64,000 nucleotides of DNA from positions 101,480 to 165,479 of the IMG/VR virus record IMGVR_UViG_3300020442_000007, one strand, 5' to 3'. The notes under the pieces are model-generated. The model did no database searches. It worked only from the letters and a program-made list of their open reading frames with translations, and was not told the DNA's origin. The first letter of the stretch is position 1. Each line of letters begins with the position of its first letter. The position numbers were made by a program, and so were the translations under genes. The stretch comes from a virus. Shown piece after piece: positions 21,057 through 29,323 of this stretch.

Positions 21057-21506
21057 TTAGGACTTTAAAAAGCCCGCATCTTCGTCGAATCTCATGCGTA
21101 AAGTTTCTGAAATATTAAACGGAAGATATGTTATAGTGCATTCAATTTGTATTCCTTGTTCGTATTGATCAATTACAATTCTGTCTACATTTGTTCTTGG
21201 ATCATTGTTTATGATTTTTGTAACATTTTGCGTAATTGCATCTTTAAGTGTTTCAGTAAGCGGTTCAAATAATGCGTCCCAAATTATTGTACCAAACTCA
21301 GGATTACTCAACTTTTCGCCTTGACGTATGTGGAAATGATTAATTAAGTCTTGCTTAATTAAGGAGATATCATATAGGCTTACAGTATTATTTTCAGGAT
21401 TTACTGTACTCATACCCCTATATGTGGTCTTAGAATTTACAGATTGCTCGCTTTTGTTGCCTGGTACTGTAATTTCTGCATAAATTTTTTTCTCTCTACT
21501 ACTCAT
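21057..21506 (-). CDS. gp25: Baseplate wedge subunit gp25 (GPW/gp25 family)
   Basis: 149 residues. The family core is clear: ISLIKQDLINHFHIRQGEKL, then NPEFGTIIWDALFEPLT, KDAITQNVTKIINNDPR and an amphipathic beta pair ending ETLRMRFD. T4 gp25 is a wedge protein that binds gp6 and contributes to sheath polymerisation. The length matches the family (T4 132 aa) with a slightly longer N-terminus. It lies just upstream of gp6 in transcription order, as in relatives. A late promoter octamer ends only 5 nt before the ATG, so a transcript starting there would have almost no leader. Translation could also come from the upstream PAAR gene's message. Confidence 0.93.
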   Translation of the reverse strand: MSSREKKIYAEITVPGNKSEQSVNSKTTYRGMSTVNPENNTVSLYDISLIKQDLINHFHIRQGEKLSNPEFGTIIWDALFEPLTETLKDAITQNVTKIINNDPRTNVDRIVIDQYEQGIQIECTITYLPFNISETLRMRFDEDAGFLKS

Positions 21507-21511
21507 ATCAA

Positions 21512-21519
21512 TATTTATC
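21512..21519 (-). promoter_or_regulatory. Late promoter octamer at gp25 start
   Basis: GATAAATA on the minus strand, overlapping the PAAR gene stop codon (GGATAA) and ending 5 nt before the gp25 ATG. The octamer matches seven of eight positions of the T4 late consensus. Confidence 0.6.
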
Positions 21520-21793
21520 CTCCAGCAAAAACGTCAGGACTGCCTTCTTTTACTGCGGTGCAATTTTTTCCGCCAACGTCATCACCAACTCTTCCACAAC
21601 CTAAGTTATTAACAAATACTGTAGTTGAGCCAACTGTTATGACTTCTGAATGTCCACCACAATGTGCTGTGTTAGGATCACTCTGTCTGCTTATTGCGAT
21701 TCCGTTTGCAAATACATTACCAGAACCTTTAGCTCTTACCATACCACCACAATGAGGTACATCATCATCGCCTATTCTTGTGACTGCTGGCAT
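21515..21793 (-). CDS. PAAR-domain tail-tip protein
   Basis: 92 residues with the PAAR pattern: MPAVTRIGD..PHCGG at the N-terminus, a second HCGGH element at residues 44-48, and repeated G-S-x-x-V-F-x-N/A-G turns (SGNVFANGIAISR, STTVFVNNLGCGR, SPDVFAGG). Conserved His and Cys residues (H14, C15, H44, C45, H48, C65, C77) could hold the metal at the cone tip. PAAR proteins cap the gp5/VgrG-type spike and sharpen it for membrane penetration. The gene sits three genes downstream of gp5 in the same block, consistent with capping this spike. In T4 the equivalent tip is gp5.4. Confidence 0.9.
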   Translation of the reverse strand: MPAVTRIGDDDVPHCGGMVRAKGSGNVFANGIAISRQSDPNTAHCGGHSEVITVGSTTVFVNNLGCGRVGDDVGGKNCTAVKEGSPDVFAGG

Positions 21794-21795
21794 GT

Positions 21796-22305
21796 TTATC
21801 TCCTATCATTGTAGTCATAATTGTTGTTGTCCATAAACTGTCTTATTGCTTGCTCATTATTATGACATTTGTGTTGTATAGTAATTGTACCTTGTTTAAC
21901 CACTGGTGTTACAGCAGGAGGTACTCCAACTAATTCTGTATAATTAACATCTACATTGTAAACTTTATATTTGAACGGACTTAAATCTTGGCTTAATGAA
22001 AACAAATTTTTTCCGTCTGGCATTTTATGAGCTCCAATTACAGTTTGTGGAGTTTGTTCTTTATCACTTGTTTTTGCATCGCAAAAAGTAAAAACATCGT
22101 TCCATCCAGAAATGTATTTTCCTACAGCAGTAAAGCCTGTGTTAGAATTTGTAATTGTTACTGTATCATCTTCAGCAGTTCCATGTGTTGCTACAACAGA
22201 ATTTATAGTGCCTCCTGTGCCTTCAAGAAAACTTACATTTAAAACAAAGTCTACACCTCTAGTAGCTTCTGCTAAATTTTCTACTCCTCCAGTTATAGCG
22301 AACAT
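21796..22305 (-). CDS. Unknown virion-associated protein between gp5 and PAAR
   Basis: 169 residues, not recognised. The N-terminal two thirds read as beta-rich (VDFVLNVSFLEGTGGTINSV, DDTVTITNSNTGFTAVGKYI). The C-terminal end is polar and Asn/Asp-rich (NNNYDYNDRR). Its ATG directly abuts the gp5 stop codon (TAA then ATG), and its stop is 2 nt from the PAAR start. It is therefore expressed with the spike genes and is probably a structural or assembly component of the spike or hub. No membrane segment or enzymatic motif is visible. Confidence 0.7.
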   Translation of the reverse strand: MFAITGGVENLAEATRGVDFVLNVSFLEGTGGTINSVVATHGTAEDDTVTITNSNTGFTAVGKYISGWNDVFTFCDAKTSDKEQTPQTVIGAHKMPDGKNLFSLSQDLSPFKYKVYNVDVNYTELVGVPPAVTPVVKQGTITIQHKCHNNEQAIRQFMDNNNYDYNDRR

Positions 22306-23778
22306 TTATGTAACCAATCCTGATTGCTCAACACATTTCTTTTTCATGGTGTCGTCTGTTGCACTTTTTTCTTCAGTTTTTGTTGCAGTATCTGCCACTG
22401 TAGTTGATGTAGTGCCTTTAGCTGTACCAACAGGATTAACAATAGCAATACTTGCATCTGTTGCAATAGAATTATGCGATTCTGGAGAATAATTTTCGTG
22501 TCCTGCCCAAGGTTCGACTTGTGGTGACCTTGTAGGTGCTTTGGCATCTGTTGCTGTTGCCGCTGGAGGTCCGTTCATATCAATTTTGTCAGCTGTTTCA
22601 AGGTGGTGTTTACTTGTAATATTACTTGTTCCACCGCATGTAATTTTTCCGTCTGCACTTACTTTCACTTCCCAATTTCCGCCTGCTGTAGTTTGCTTAA
22701 TGTCTTTTGCCGCTGTTATATTAATATTCCTTCCGGCTTCAATATTAATATCCCTGTCTGCTGTAATATTGTAATCATTCTCAGTATGCACACTGACACT
22801 ATCTTTTGCGTAGATATCAATTTTTCCGTTTGATGTTAATTCAATCCATGTTGTTCCTCTTGCATTTGCAATGTAAATTAAGTCTTCAGAATTATGCATT
22901 AAAATCTGATGACCTGTTCTTGTTTGCAAACGTATTAATTCATTTCTTGGAATAGTAGGATCTCCGCCTTTTTCCATACTTTCCACATTAGCATATTCAG
23001 GTCCTGAACTAGATGCCGGACCTTTTCTTAAAAAGTTTGCATCTCCGTCATCCATTACAAATGATGAACCGCCTAACCTTGATGCAGGAACTTGTGATTG
23101 CGATCCTAAATTTCCATATTTGTATTTTGGTGCGCCTGGACGTCTATCATAAGGTCCGGGTGTACTCCAACCAAACACCATGCTAGGTAATTCTCGTCTT
23201 GCACTAGACGAAGACACACCTCTGGTATTATCGCCTATTAATCCTGCATTAGTAAGTCTAGTTTCTAGATCGGTGTTTACAGGTTTTACAAATTTCGTAG
23301 GGTCATTTCCTTTATGTTTAGCAAGTTTTTTATTATATTCACCGACAGGTAAATTTTTTGATTTATCTTTATCGTTGAAAGTAGTTGATGCATATCCTGG
23401 AATTTGAAAATTCATAAATTCATCTGGTACACATCCAATCCAATATCCCATAGATATGTTACCCTCAACAAATATTACTAAAACAATATTTCCCACATCC
23501 GGTGGTACTGCCCACATACCATAGCTTTGTTGTGAAAACTTGTATCCTTCATTTTCTGTGTTAGCATTAAATGGAGTTACGCCGTAAAATCCTGGTAAGT
23601 ATTTTACTTGTGCAGTTTGCCCTGTAGTTTCAGCATTGTTACCTTCTTCAGTAACCTTAAGAATTTCTACTTCTAGACCTCCCATATACGTAGTATCTAG
23701 ATGACTTACTATTCTAGCTAAAAAAGGACCAGGATCACCTTTAAGATCTATACTACTAGTTCTTGATTCAACAGCCAT
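22306..23778 (-). CDS. gp5: Baseplate hub/spike gp5, without lysozyme domain
   Basis: 490 residues. The N-terminal 150 residues form the OB-fold-like hub part (GPFLARIVSHLDTTYMGGLEV, YGMWAVPPDVGNIVLVIFVEGN, GYWIGCVPDEFMN). The middle contains a GHQILMHNSEDLIYI segment typical of gp5/VgrG proteins. The C-terminal part has alternating short strands (DYNITADRDINIEAGRNINI) that fit the triple-stranded beta-helix needle. T4 gp5 carries a lysozyme domain between these two. Here the linker (about 150-260) shows no E-x8-D-x5-T lysozyme pattern, so the spike probably pierces without muramidase activity. It starts on a TAATG overlap with the upstream hub gene. Confidence 0.88.
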   Translation of the reverse strand: MAVESRTSSIDLKGDPGPFLARIVSHLDTTYMGGLEVEILKVTEEGNNAETTGQTAQVKYLPGFYGVTPFNANTENEGYKFSQQSYGMWAVPPDVGNIVLVIFVEGNISMGYWIGCVPDEFMNFQIPGYASTTFNDKDKSKNLPVGEYNKKLAKHKGNDPTKFVKPVNTDLETRLTNAGLIGDNTRGVSSSSARRELPSMVFGWSTPGPYDRRPGAPKYKYGNLGSQSQVPASRLGGSSFVMDDGDANFLRKGPASSSGPEYANVESMEKGGDPTIPRNELIRLQTRTGHQILMHNSEDLIYIANARGTTWIELTSNGKIDIYAKDSVSVHTENDYNITADRDINIEAGRNINITAAKDIKQTTAGGNWEVKVSADGKITCGGTSNITSKHHLETADKIDMNGPPAATATDAKAPTRSPQVEPWAGHENYSPESHNSIATDASIAIVNPVGTAKGTTSTTVADTATKTEEKSATDDTMKKKCVEQSGLVT

Positions 23779-26189
23779 TACGTGCCTCCATGGTCGATTT
23801 GATTTTCTTCATTACCTTCAATATAAAGAGCATTCTGCGATTTAGATGGTTGTGTAGGATTAGTTATTTCTAAGCCGTCCACTGTTTTAGTTTTTTGTGC
23901 TTGATTTTGTTCTTTCTTAGGTTCTTCCTGATTTCTACGTCTAATTAAATTTAATGTTTGTTCAAACTTACCACCACTAAATTCACTTGTGACGCCAATA
24001 CATTGGTATAATCCACTAAATGCTTTTGTAGGTATAGTTTTTCCGTTAAATTGCATAAATCCCTCATCACGTAAATCAAACGGAGTTCTAAAATTTAAAA
24101 TACAATCTATTTCTGAGCTTTGATAATCTGCACTTCCATCTTTTGTTATATTAATAAATTCAGTTTGTTCTGCTGTATAATTTCCTACACCACTATCTGT
24201 AATCCAGTACGGATCTCCCCAAATTTTTAAATCAACTTCTATTAAATCTGCTGGACTGTCTAACAAAGCTTCACTGAATTGTCTTGCTACTTGTACTTCG
24301 CTCCATTCTTGAGCTCCTCCACCAGTAGTTGTAACGGTTTTTTTAGATTTTTCTGATACTTTTGCAACCCCTTCTGGTGGTAATACTTTTGCATCTCCTT
24401 CGTTTTGTTTGTTAGGAGCTTCTTTATCCGCCTTAACAGCAGCTCCTTGTGAACTTGTCTTACTATCTTTGGATGCTTGTCCTCTTTGAGCACCAATACC
24501 TACAAAAAAAGCATTATTAAAAGTAATATCAAAGTCTAAAACATCTTTGTTTTTTCCTGTGTATATATAATTGTATTCTTTAGCAGCTTGTAGTTTTAAG
24601 TCTTCGATTTTTGGAGTAAGTTTAGTTGGCGAATTAAATCTTGCGGCATTTACTTTATAAGGCACTACCCTATATAAAAATACTTTAGGATTTTTTCCTG
24701 TTGAATCAACTGTAGCAGAATCATTACTTTCAAATACTTGAGATTCTATCTTAAACCAATCAACCATGTTATATTTGTCTGTGTTGTTAAGTCTTTGTTT
24801 TAAACTTCTTCCATATTCACTGACTGTAACAATCTCTTCGATAATATCTTGTATCTTTGTTCCAGCTTTAAATTGGAATGTTCTTGTAGTTTCAGGTTGT
24901 GAACATTTTGCTCTACATACAACTCCGTTATCCATTGTTGCTACATTAGGTTCTGTTTGCGGTTTTGCTCCTGTATCATTTTTTGATTTAACTATTTTTG
25001 CTTTACCTATGTCGTTTATATTGTCTGGATTTTCAGCATATTTACGAATTGTTTCGCCTACTTCTGACCTTTGAATTGATACACCTAAAAGTTTGTTTAT
25101 TGTTTCATCAAATTTCTTAGGCACATCGCCTGCTTGAATCCCAGCAATACTTTCAAATATTTGTTGTTTTCTTTCTTGACTTAAATCCTTTAATTCACCT
25201 TCTGGTGGATCAGAAGTAGTTGCACCTGTGTCTTCGCTGTTTGGTTTTCCTAATATCGCTTCTTTGGCACTACTTCTTTCTTTAGGAAACATAATAATAT
25301 ACTGATCTGTTTTGTTGACTTGTTTTGCTTCTTTACCTTTGAGCAATCGTTCATTAAGTACACTTGTTAAACTTTTACCTCCACTTTGTAAAACTTCTTG
25401 TACAGAAGCACCTGATAAATTTAAATCATTTTTTGCTGATTGTGCATTATCACCAAATGACTGATCATTATGTTTTACAAACGCTACATCATACGTACTA
25501 CCTTGCTCAGTAACATTAAAAGAACTTTCTATAACATGTATTGGAAAATATCTTGTTGCTCCAGGCACTAAACTAACATTTCCGTTATCGTCCCAACCTT
25601 TAAAATGTAGAGTAAGCATAAACGGAGCATCAATATAATTTTTATATCCGCAACTCAAAGCGGCTATTTGTAATGTTTCATAAAACAACCCCATGCTATA
25701 TGGTTCAAATATTTTAAATGATCCTGTTACTGCATCTGCTTGTTTAGTTCCTTTATTATGAGTAATCACTGTGGTCATTTCTATGTCATCAATGTAAAAC
25801 TCTACTCCACCTAAAGCAAGTTCTGATGCTGTCTTAACTTTTCTCGAACCTGAACCACCTGATCTACAAATAATTTTCCTAGGTCCATATTTTCTATAAG
25901 TTGCGTCTGGACGATTAAGTTCATCTACAGTCAAACAAGATAAAGTCCAAATGTAATTTACTGTTGCATAAGGTTCCAAAGCATTAGGAAAAGGTGGAGC
26001 ACCTACTGATCTGCTCATAAGTGTCCTAAAAGAATTTGTAATAAGTTCTGGTCCAGATAAAGTATTTGCTACTGTTACTACTGTCTTTGATTTAGAGGTT
26101 ATTGCACCTTTAATTTGATTCGCAGAACCTTCAACTGCACTATTCAATCCATTAATATCAATATTTGGGGATATTAAAAAAGGATCCAT
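23778..26189 (-). CDS. Probable baseplate hub protein (gp27-like)
   Basis: 803 residues. The middle section (GSFKIFEPYSMGLFYETLQI, then FMLTLHFKGWDDNGN and STYDVAFVKHNDQSF) and the C-terminal section (YQCIGVTSEFSGGKFEQTLNLIR) resemble tail-hub proteins of the gp27/late-control-D type, in which a swapped beta domain connects tail tube and spike. The protein is twice as long as T4 gp27. Low-complexity polar linkers (around 580-640 and the last 60 residues) account for part of this. It is immediately upstream of gp5 with a 1-nt overlap, which is the expected neighbour for a hub that binds gp5. The gp27 assignment is an inference from position and the C-terminal segment, not a clear sequence match. 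Confidence 0.6.
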   Translation of the reverse strand: MDPFLISPNIDINGLNSAVEGSANQIKGAITSKSKTVVTVANTLSGPELITNSFRTLMSRSVGAPPFPNALEPYATVNYIWTLSCLTVDELNRPDATYRKYGPRKIICRSGGSGSRKVKTASELALGGVEFYIDDIEMTTVITHNKGTKQADAVTGSFKIFEPYSMGLFYETLQIAALSCGYKNYIDAPFMLTLHFKGWDDNGNVSLVPGATRYFPIHVIESSFNVTEQGSTYDVAFVKHNDQSFGDNAQSAKNDLNLSGASVQEVLQSGGKSLTSVLNERLLKGKEAKQVNKTDQYIIMFPKERSSAKEAILGKPNSEDTGATTSDPPEGELKDLSQERKQQIFESIAGIQAGDVPKKFDETINKLLGVSIQRSEVGETIRKYAENPDNINDIGKAKIVKSKNDTGAKPQTEPNVATMDNGVVCRAKCSQPETTRTFQFKAGTKIQDIIEEIVTVSEYGRSLKQRLNNTDKYNMVDWFKIESQVFESNDSATVDSTGKNPKVFLYRVVPYKVNAARFNSPTKLTPKIEDLKLQAAKEYNYIYTGKNKDVLDFDITFNNAFFVGIGAQRGQASKDSKTSSQGAAVKADKEAPNKQNEGDAKVLPPEGVAKVSEKSKKTVTTTGGGAQEWSEVQVARQFSEALLDSPADLIEVDLKIWGDPYWITDSGVGNYTAEQTEFINITKDGSADYQSSEIDCILNFRTPFDLRDEGFMQFNGKTIPTKAFSGLYQCIGVTSEFSGGKFEQTLNLIRRRNQEEPKKEQNQAQKTKTVDGLEITNPTQPSKSQNALYIEGNEENQIDHGGT

Positions 26190-26190
26190 G

Positions 26191-26493
26191 CTATCCTCCT
26201 AGTACTTCAGTTAATTTTGCTCCTTGAGGCAAATAAATCTTTGTACCTGTCGTCATGTCGTATACAGGATCTTTTATAATATTCATATTACGTTGGGCAA
26301 AAACCCACCATAACTTTGTTGACCCGTATAAATCATATGCTAACAAATCTGGTCTATATTGATATTGTGATTCTATTGTATATAAAATATCATCATCATA
26401 CGCTGGTACTGGCCTAATACTTAAAATATCTAAGTATTGACCGTTAACAACTTCTGTGTTAGCATATGGACTTTGATTATCATAAGTAGCCAT
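26191..26493 (-). CDS. gp53: gp53-like baseplate wedge / LysM-like tail protein
   Basis: 100 residues. The segment YQYRPDLLAYDLYGSTKLWW, followed by VFAQRNMNIIKDP and IYLPQG, has the LysM-like pattern found in T4 gp53 and related short tail proteins (a hydrolase-free LysM fold with the W-W-x-I/V motif). T4 gp53 (196 aa) is a wedge component that joins wedges around the hub. Only the LysM-like core is present here, as in other marine relatives. It overlaps the upstream gene by 1 nt (TAATG) and is separated from the hub gene by 1 nt. Confidence 0.65.
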   Translation of the reverse strand: MATYDNQSPYANTEVVNGQYLDILSIRPVPAYDDDILYTIESQYQYRPDLLAYDLYGSTKLWWVFAQRNMNIIKDPVYDMTTGTKIYLPQGAKLTEVLGG

Positions 26494-27341
26494 TAAATAA
26501 ATCCATCATCGCTTGTAAGACTGCCTCCGTTAACAAAATCATCAAGGCTAAATCTTGCAACTTTGCGTCTGCTGTAGATTGGTTGACATGTAACTGAAAT
26601 CATACTTGAAGTAGGTACCCATGATCCTTGAGGTCCTATATCAACTTTCATGTAATCTACATCTGGTTCAAGGTTAACAGTAAAGTTTGTAATTACAACA
26701 GGAACTTTTGGCAACACATAATCTCCGTAACCTGTCAATTTTACTAATGGTGGAGGAGAACCTTGATCGCTAGTGTCTCCGTAAGCCATCTTAGTAATGG
26801 ATCTTAAAAAATGCACAGAAGCTATCCAATAAAGTCCTTCTAGACTATTTTCTATCATCCAATGTCCAGTTACAACCATTGCTTTCGGATCTGAGTTCTG
26901 ATAAGCAAAATAAGGATAATTACTATGTACAGGTGTAACAGCCTGGTATGCAGCATCATGTTGCATCATAATTTGTGGAGTATATGGAAAGACCATACCG
27001 CCTGTTTCAGCTAAAGGTGCTAATAAGGGACTGCTTTGCATTGTCGGAGGAATGCTTAATTTGACTCGCCAATCATATTCAGATGATGAACCAAACGTAG
27101 CTCCTACTATGCCCTTTGCTTTAGGATTTGCGCCGGGTAATAAATTTAAAGCCCTTGCTGCTTTTCCAAATCCTGTGTCTGATAAAAAATCAGTGACACG
27201 TTGCACTACTCCGCCCGTAACACCTTCACCTACATTTAAAGATTCAGATCCTACTGTTGCAGATACACTTGCAGCCGCATTAGCTAATTGTCCGCCGTCA
27301 GTTGCGGCTACATTTCTAATTGTTGAAAATCTTGTTGCCAT
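26493..27341 (-). CDS. gp48: gp48-like tail-tube-associated baseplate protein
   Basis: 282 residues. The recognisable stretch is SSEYDWRVKLSIPP, MVFPYTPQIMMQHDAAYQ, MVVTGHWMIENSLEGLYWIA and LPKVPVVITNFTVNLEPDVD, a pattern seen in the tube-initiator protein at this position in marine T4-like phages. In T4, gp48 and gp54 form the rings on the hub from which the tail tube grows. The N-terminal 75 residues are Ala/Gly/Val-rich and probably flexible. It is the first gene of the minus-strand block, with AGGAG about 10 nt upstream and a weak late octamer before it. gp54 is an alternative assignment. Confidence 0.6.
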   Translation of the reverse strand: MATRFSTIRNVAATDGGQLANAAASVSATVGSESLNVGEGVTGGVVQRVTDFLSDTGFGKAARALNLLPGANPKAKGIVGATFGSSSEYDWRVKLSIPPTMQSSPLLAPLAETGGMVFPYTPQIMMQHDAAYQAVTPVHSNYPYFAYQNSDPKAMVVTGHWMIENSLEGLYWIASVHFLRSITKMAYGDTSDQGSPPPLVKLTGYGDYVLPKVPVVITNFTVNLEPDVDYMKVDIGPQGSWVPTSSMISVTCQPIYSRRKVARFSLDDFVNGGSLTSDDGFI

Positions 27342-27363
27342 ATTTTTGGTAACTCCTATACAT

Positions 27364-27371
27364 TATTTAGT
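27364..27371 (-). promoter_or_regulatory. Weak late promoter-like octamer for the baseplate block
   Basis: ACTAAATA on the minus strand matches six of eight late consensus positions. It abuts the -35 box of the divergent gp55 promoter. It is the only candidate seen before the first baseplate gene. Confidence 0.35.
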
Positions 27372-27399
27372 TGACAAAATTAACTGCATACATTATAAT
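27371..27399 (+). promoter_or_regulatory. Host-type sigma70 promoter for gp55
   Basis: TTGACA (27371-27376), a 17-nt spacer and TATAAT (27394-27399), a perfect consensus match, 21 nt before the gp55 start. Transcription by unmodified host polymerase fits expression of the late sigma factor before the late genes. Confidence 0.93.
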
Positions 27400-27420
27400 A
27401 GAGTATAACTTGGAGCACAG

Positions 27421-28254
27421 ATGAAAAAAATAAACTACTTAAACAATAAGGATATATTATCCGAAATACATAAGTCAAAAAGCACCTTTAGTAGCTTTAC
27501 TGACGATACTTTCAGTCAATATGACATAATTTTACCAAGTTTGGATAGAATTAACATAAGAACTATTGCAGAGGCTAAACGAAATAAAGCTAAAAGACTT
27601 GGATTACAAGACTATGATAACAAAAAAGAACAAGGAATAAAGGTTAAATTAGCTGATTGTGAGGTTGATTATAGGAAAATTACCAAACAAGAACTAATTT
27701 TTAGAATAATGACATTTGATCATATTCCAGAAGAAAAAGGCAGAAAGAAAAATCCTAAAACTATTGCAGATACAAAAGTAAAGTTAAATTTTCCTCCATT
27801 CCAGCACTACAAATTTAACGATAAAGATGAGTTAATTTGTGTAGGAAAAAGCCATTGGGTAGGTGGTATGGAAAATGGTTATTTTTCAAAGACAGATGGA
27901 CAAGCTACTCCAAAATTAGCAAATATGTGGATTAAGCTATGTGAAAGATACGCTACAAGAGGAAATGTTAGAGGATATACATACAATGATGAAATGAAAG
28001 GCCAAGCTATTTTACAATTAGCACAGATTGGTTTGCAATTTGATGAATCAAAATCAAATAACCCTTTTGCATACTATACTGCGGCTGTAACAAACAGCTT
28101 TGTTCGTGTGATTAATTTAGAAAAGCGAAATCAAAATATAAGAGACGATATTTTGGAACAAAATGGTATGGATCCTAGTTACACAAGACAACATGCAGGT
28201 GAATGGGAAAGTTATATGAAAAGAGAAGCTGAACATAGAGCTAAACAAAACTAA
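27421..28254 (+). CDS. gp55: Late-transcription sigma factor gp55
   Basis: 277 residues. Roughly residues 190-240 contain the gp55 core: MKGQAILQLAQIGLQFDESK, then NPFAYYTAAVTNSFVRVINLEK, corresponding to T4 gp55 [34 protein letters not shown]. This region binds the core polymerase and the late -10 octamer. The protein is longer than T4 gp55 (185 aa). The extra N-terminal 130 residues contain a basic stretch (AEAKRNKAKRLG) and a KVKLNFPPFQHYKF segment conserved in marine relatives. Together with the sliding clamp and gp33 (not in this window) it should direct transcription from the ATAAATA sites listed here. It has its own consensus host promoter. Confidence 0.93.
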   Translation: MKKINYLNNKDILSEIHKSKSTFSSFTDDTFSQYDIILPSLDRINIRTIAEAKRNKAKRLGLQDYDNKKEQGIKVKLADCEVDYRKITKQELIFRIMTFDHIPEEKGRKKNPKTIADTKVKLNFPPFQHYKFNDKDELICVGKSHWVGGMENGYFSKTDGQATPKLANMWIKLCERYATRGNVRGYTYNDEMKGQAILQLAQIGLQFDESKSNNPFAYYTAAVTNSFVRVINLEKRNQNIRDDILEQNGMDPSYTRQHAGEWESYMKREAEHRAKQN

Positions 28255-28257
28255 CTC

Positions 28258-28286
28258 TTGACATTCTTTCAATAAGACTTTATAAT
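28258..28286 (+). promoter_or_regulatory. Host-type sigma70 promoter for gp47-gp46
   Basis: TTGACA (28258-28263), a 17-nt spacer and TATAAT (28281-28286), perfect consensus. It starts in the few bases after the gp55 stop codon and lies about 27 nt before the gp47 start. Confidence 0.93.
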
Positions 28287-28312
28287 AACACAAGAAATAC
28301 AAGGAGTAATGT

Positions 28313-29323
28313 TTGTTTAAGAAAGCGGCAGTTTTTACTGATATCCATCTGGGATTAAAAGGTAATTCAAAAGTACATAATGATGATTGTGAACAATTTG
28401 TAGATTGGTTTATCCAAAATGCAAAAGATAACAACTGTGAAACAGGAATTTTTTGTGGTGATTGGCACCACAACAGAAATAGTTTAAACTTAACTACTAT
28501 GGATGCTACTATCCGTAGTATGGAAAAGTTAGGTAAAGCATTTGAACAATTTTTCTTTTTTGATGGTAATCATGATTTATATTACAAAGACAAAAGAGAC
28601 GTAAATTCAACAGCATTTGCAAAACATATTCCTGGTATAACTTTTATTGATGAAATAACAACCAAAGAAGATGTAACCTTAGTTCCTTGGCTTGTAGGAG
28701 ACGAATGGAAAAAAATTAAAGACATAAAAAGCAAGTACATGTTTGGACATTTTGAATTACCTAGCTTCTATATGAATGCAATGGTACAGATGCCAGACAC
28801 AGGAGAACTAAAAGCAGAACATTTTAAACATCAAGAATATGTTTTCAGTGGTCATTTTCATAAAAGACAACAACAAGGAAAAATACACTATATTGGTAAT
28901 GCATTTCCACACAATTATGCAGATGCCTGGGACGACAAACGTGGTATGATGATTCTTGATCGTGAAAACAATAAAGAACCTGCATACATTAACTGGGACG
29001 ACTGTCCAAAGTACAGAACAACTACCTTAAGTAAACTATTAGATCCTAAACAAGACATTATTAAAAGCAAAATGTATCTAAGAGTAACCATTGATGTTCC
29101 TATTAGCTATGAAGAAGCAAGTTTTATTAAAGAAACATTTATAAACCAACACAAATGTAGAGAAATTTCCTTAATACCACAAAAACAAATAGAAGAAATA
29201 TCAACTGAATTAGATATTCAACAATTTGAATCAGTTGACCAAATTGTTGCCGGTGAAATAGCCGCAATAGACTCAGATAACTTTAACAAAAAGACACTTA
29301 TGGACATATATAACGACCTATGA
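28313..29323 (+). CDS. gp47: Recombination nuclease subunit gp47 (Mre11-like), TTG start
   Basis: 336 residues. Calcineurin-like phosphoesterase motifs are in order: D-x-H at D10/H12, GDWHH at 49-53, GNHD at 85-88, GH at 145-146 and GHFH at 180-183. These hold the two catalytic metals. With gp46 it resects DNA ends for recombination-dependent replication. The start is a TTG at 28313, because an in-frame TAA lies at 28307 and the next in-frame Met would remove the first motif. AAGGAG at 28301-28306 is correctly spaced for this TTG. A nearby out-of-frame ATG at 28309 opens only a three-codon frame. The stop overlaps the gp46 start (ATGA). Confidence 0.95.
   Translation: MFKKAAVFTDIHLGLKGNSKVHNDDCEQFVDWFIQNAKDNNCETGIFCGDWHHNRNSLNLTTMDATIRSMEKLGKAFEQFFFFDGNHDLYYKDKRDVNSTAFAKHIPGITFIDEITTKEDVTLVPWLVGDEWKKIKDIKSKYMFGHFELPSFYMNAMVQMPDTGELKAEHFKHQEYVFSGHFHKRQQQGKIHYIGNAFPHNYADAWDDKRGMMILDRENNKEPAYINWDDCPKYRTTTLSKLLDPKQDIIKSKMYLRVTIDVPISYEEASFIKETFINQHKCREISLIPQKQIEEISTELDIQQFESVDQIVAGEIAAIDSDNFNKKTLMDIYNDL

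Noticed and set aside
22112-22492. 126-codon plus-strand frame over gp5 and its neighbour
   Set aside because: It is a shadow of two well-supported minus-strand genes and has no ribosome binding site or family features.
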